A DNA stretch of 64,000 nucleotides from Aptenodytes patagonicus (taxonomy: Eukaryota > Chordata > Aves > Sphenisciformes > Spheniscidae), in assembly GCF_965638725.1 (NCBI RefSeq), contig NC_134951.1:4526001-4590000 (forward strand), written 5' to 3'. This document shows, piece by piece, positions 63,936-64,000 of the stretch. The notes beneath the pieces were generated by a model. It made no database searches, was not told the DNA's origin, and saw only the letters and a program-made list of their open reading frames with translations. The stretch's first letter is position 1. Each line of letters starts with the position of its first letter. Both the position numbers and the translations under genes were made by a program.

Positions 63936-64000
63936 ATGGCGGCGCCGGCGGGCGGGCTGGAGGACGCGGAGCTGCGGGAGGCGCAGCGCGACTACCTCGA
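63936..64000 (+). CDS. MCM3: DNA replication licensing factor MCM3, first exon (N-terminus only)
   Basis: MCM3 is one of the six AAA+ subunits of the MCM2-7 helicase that licenses origins and unwinds DNA at forks. The window ends inside codon 22. The visible residues end ELREAQRDYLD, identical to the human MCM3 motif VELREAQRDYLD after a short variable start (human MAGTVVLDD, here MAAPAGGLED). The ATG at 63936 has a good context (GCAGCATGG), and no in-frame upstream ATG fits the family start. MCM3 is transcribed divergently from PAQR8, as in human. Confidence 0.93.
   Translation, partial: MAAPAGGLEDAELREAQRDYL

Overview
This is bird genomic DNA. It has intron-split vertebrate genes with GT-AG junctions and CpG-island promoters, and seven clear CR1 non-LTR retrotransposon copies. 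Several CR1 copies end in the avian ATTCTATG-type octamer tail. I cannot fix the species. The gene order and relative orientations, TRAM2(+) EFHC1(-) PAQR8(-) MCM3(+), are those of human 6p12.2 read in reverse. It is therefore a conserved chromosomal block, not an accessory island.

Region by region: 1-11.4 kb is the 3' part of TRAM2, with nine coding exons reading rightwards and then a long 3' UTR with two poly(A) signal clusters. 13.2-31.85 kb is the complete EFHC1 gene on the minus strand, in 11 coding exons that join to 641 aa. It converges on TRAM2. Its first intron holds a degenerate minisatellite and a CR1, and its CpG promoter has two RFX-type X-boxes, as expected for a ciliary gene. 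32-42.5 kb is intergenic and carries an endonuclease-bearing, internally deleted CR1. 42.6-43.7 kb is the single PAQR8 coding exon (352 aa, minus). Its probable non-coding first exon lies in a CpG island at about 54.1-54.9 kb, which makes 43.7-54.6 kb intron 1, with one CR1 inside. 54.9-62.4 kb is intergenic and CR1-rich. 62.47-63.17 kb is a striking polypurine G/A array. 63.2-64.0 kb is the MCM3 CpG promoter (CCAAT boxes, GC box, E2F sites), and the first 65 coding bases of MCM3 begin at 63936.

The four genes do not form a pathway: TRAM2 is an ER translocon protein, EFHC1 a ciliary and spindle microtubule protein, PAQR8 a membrane progestin receptor, and MCM3 a replication licensing helicase subunit. 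Almost all other long open frames are by-products of GC-rich islands, simple repeats or CR1 remnants. I found no sign of a new protein-coding system. The less ordinary items are the polypurine array, the EFHC1 intron-1 minisatellite and the paired X-boxes.
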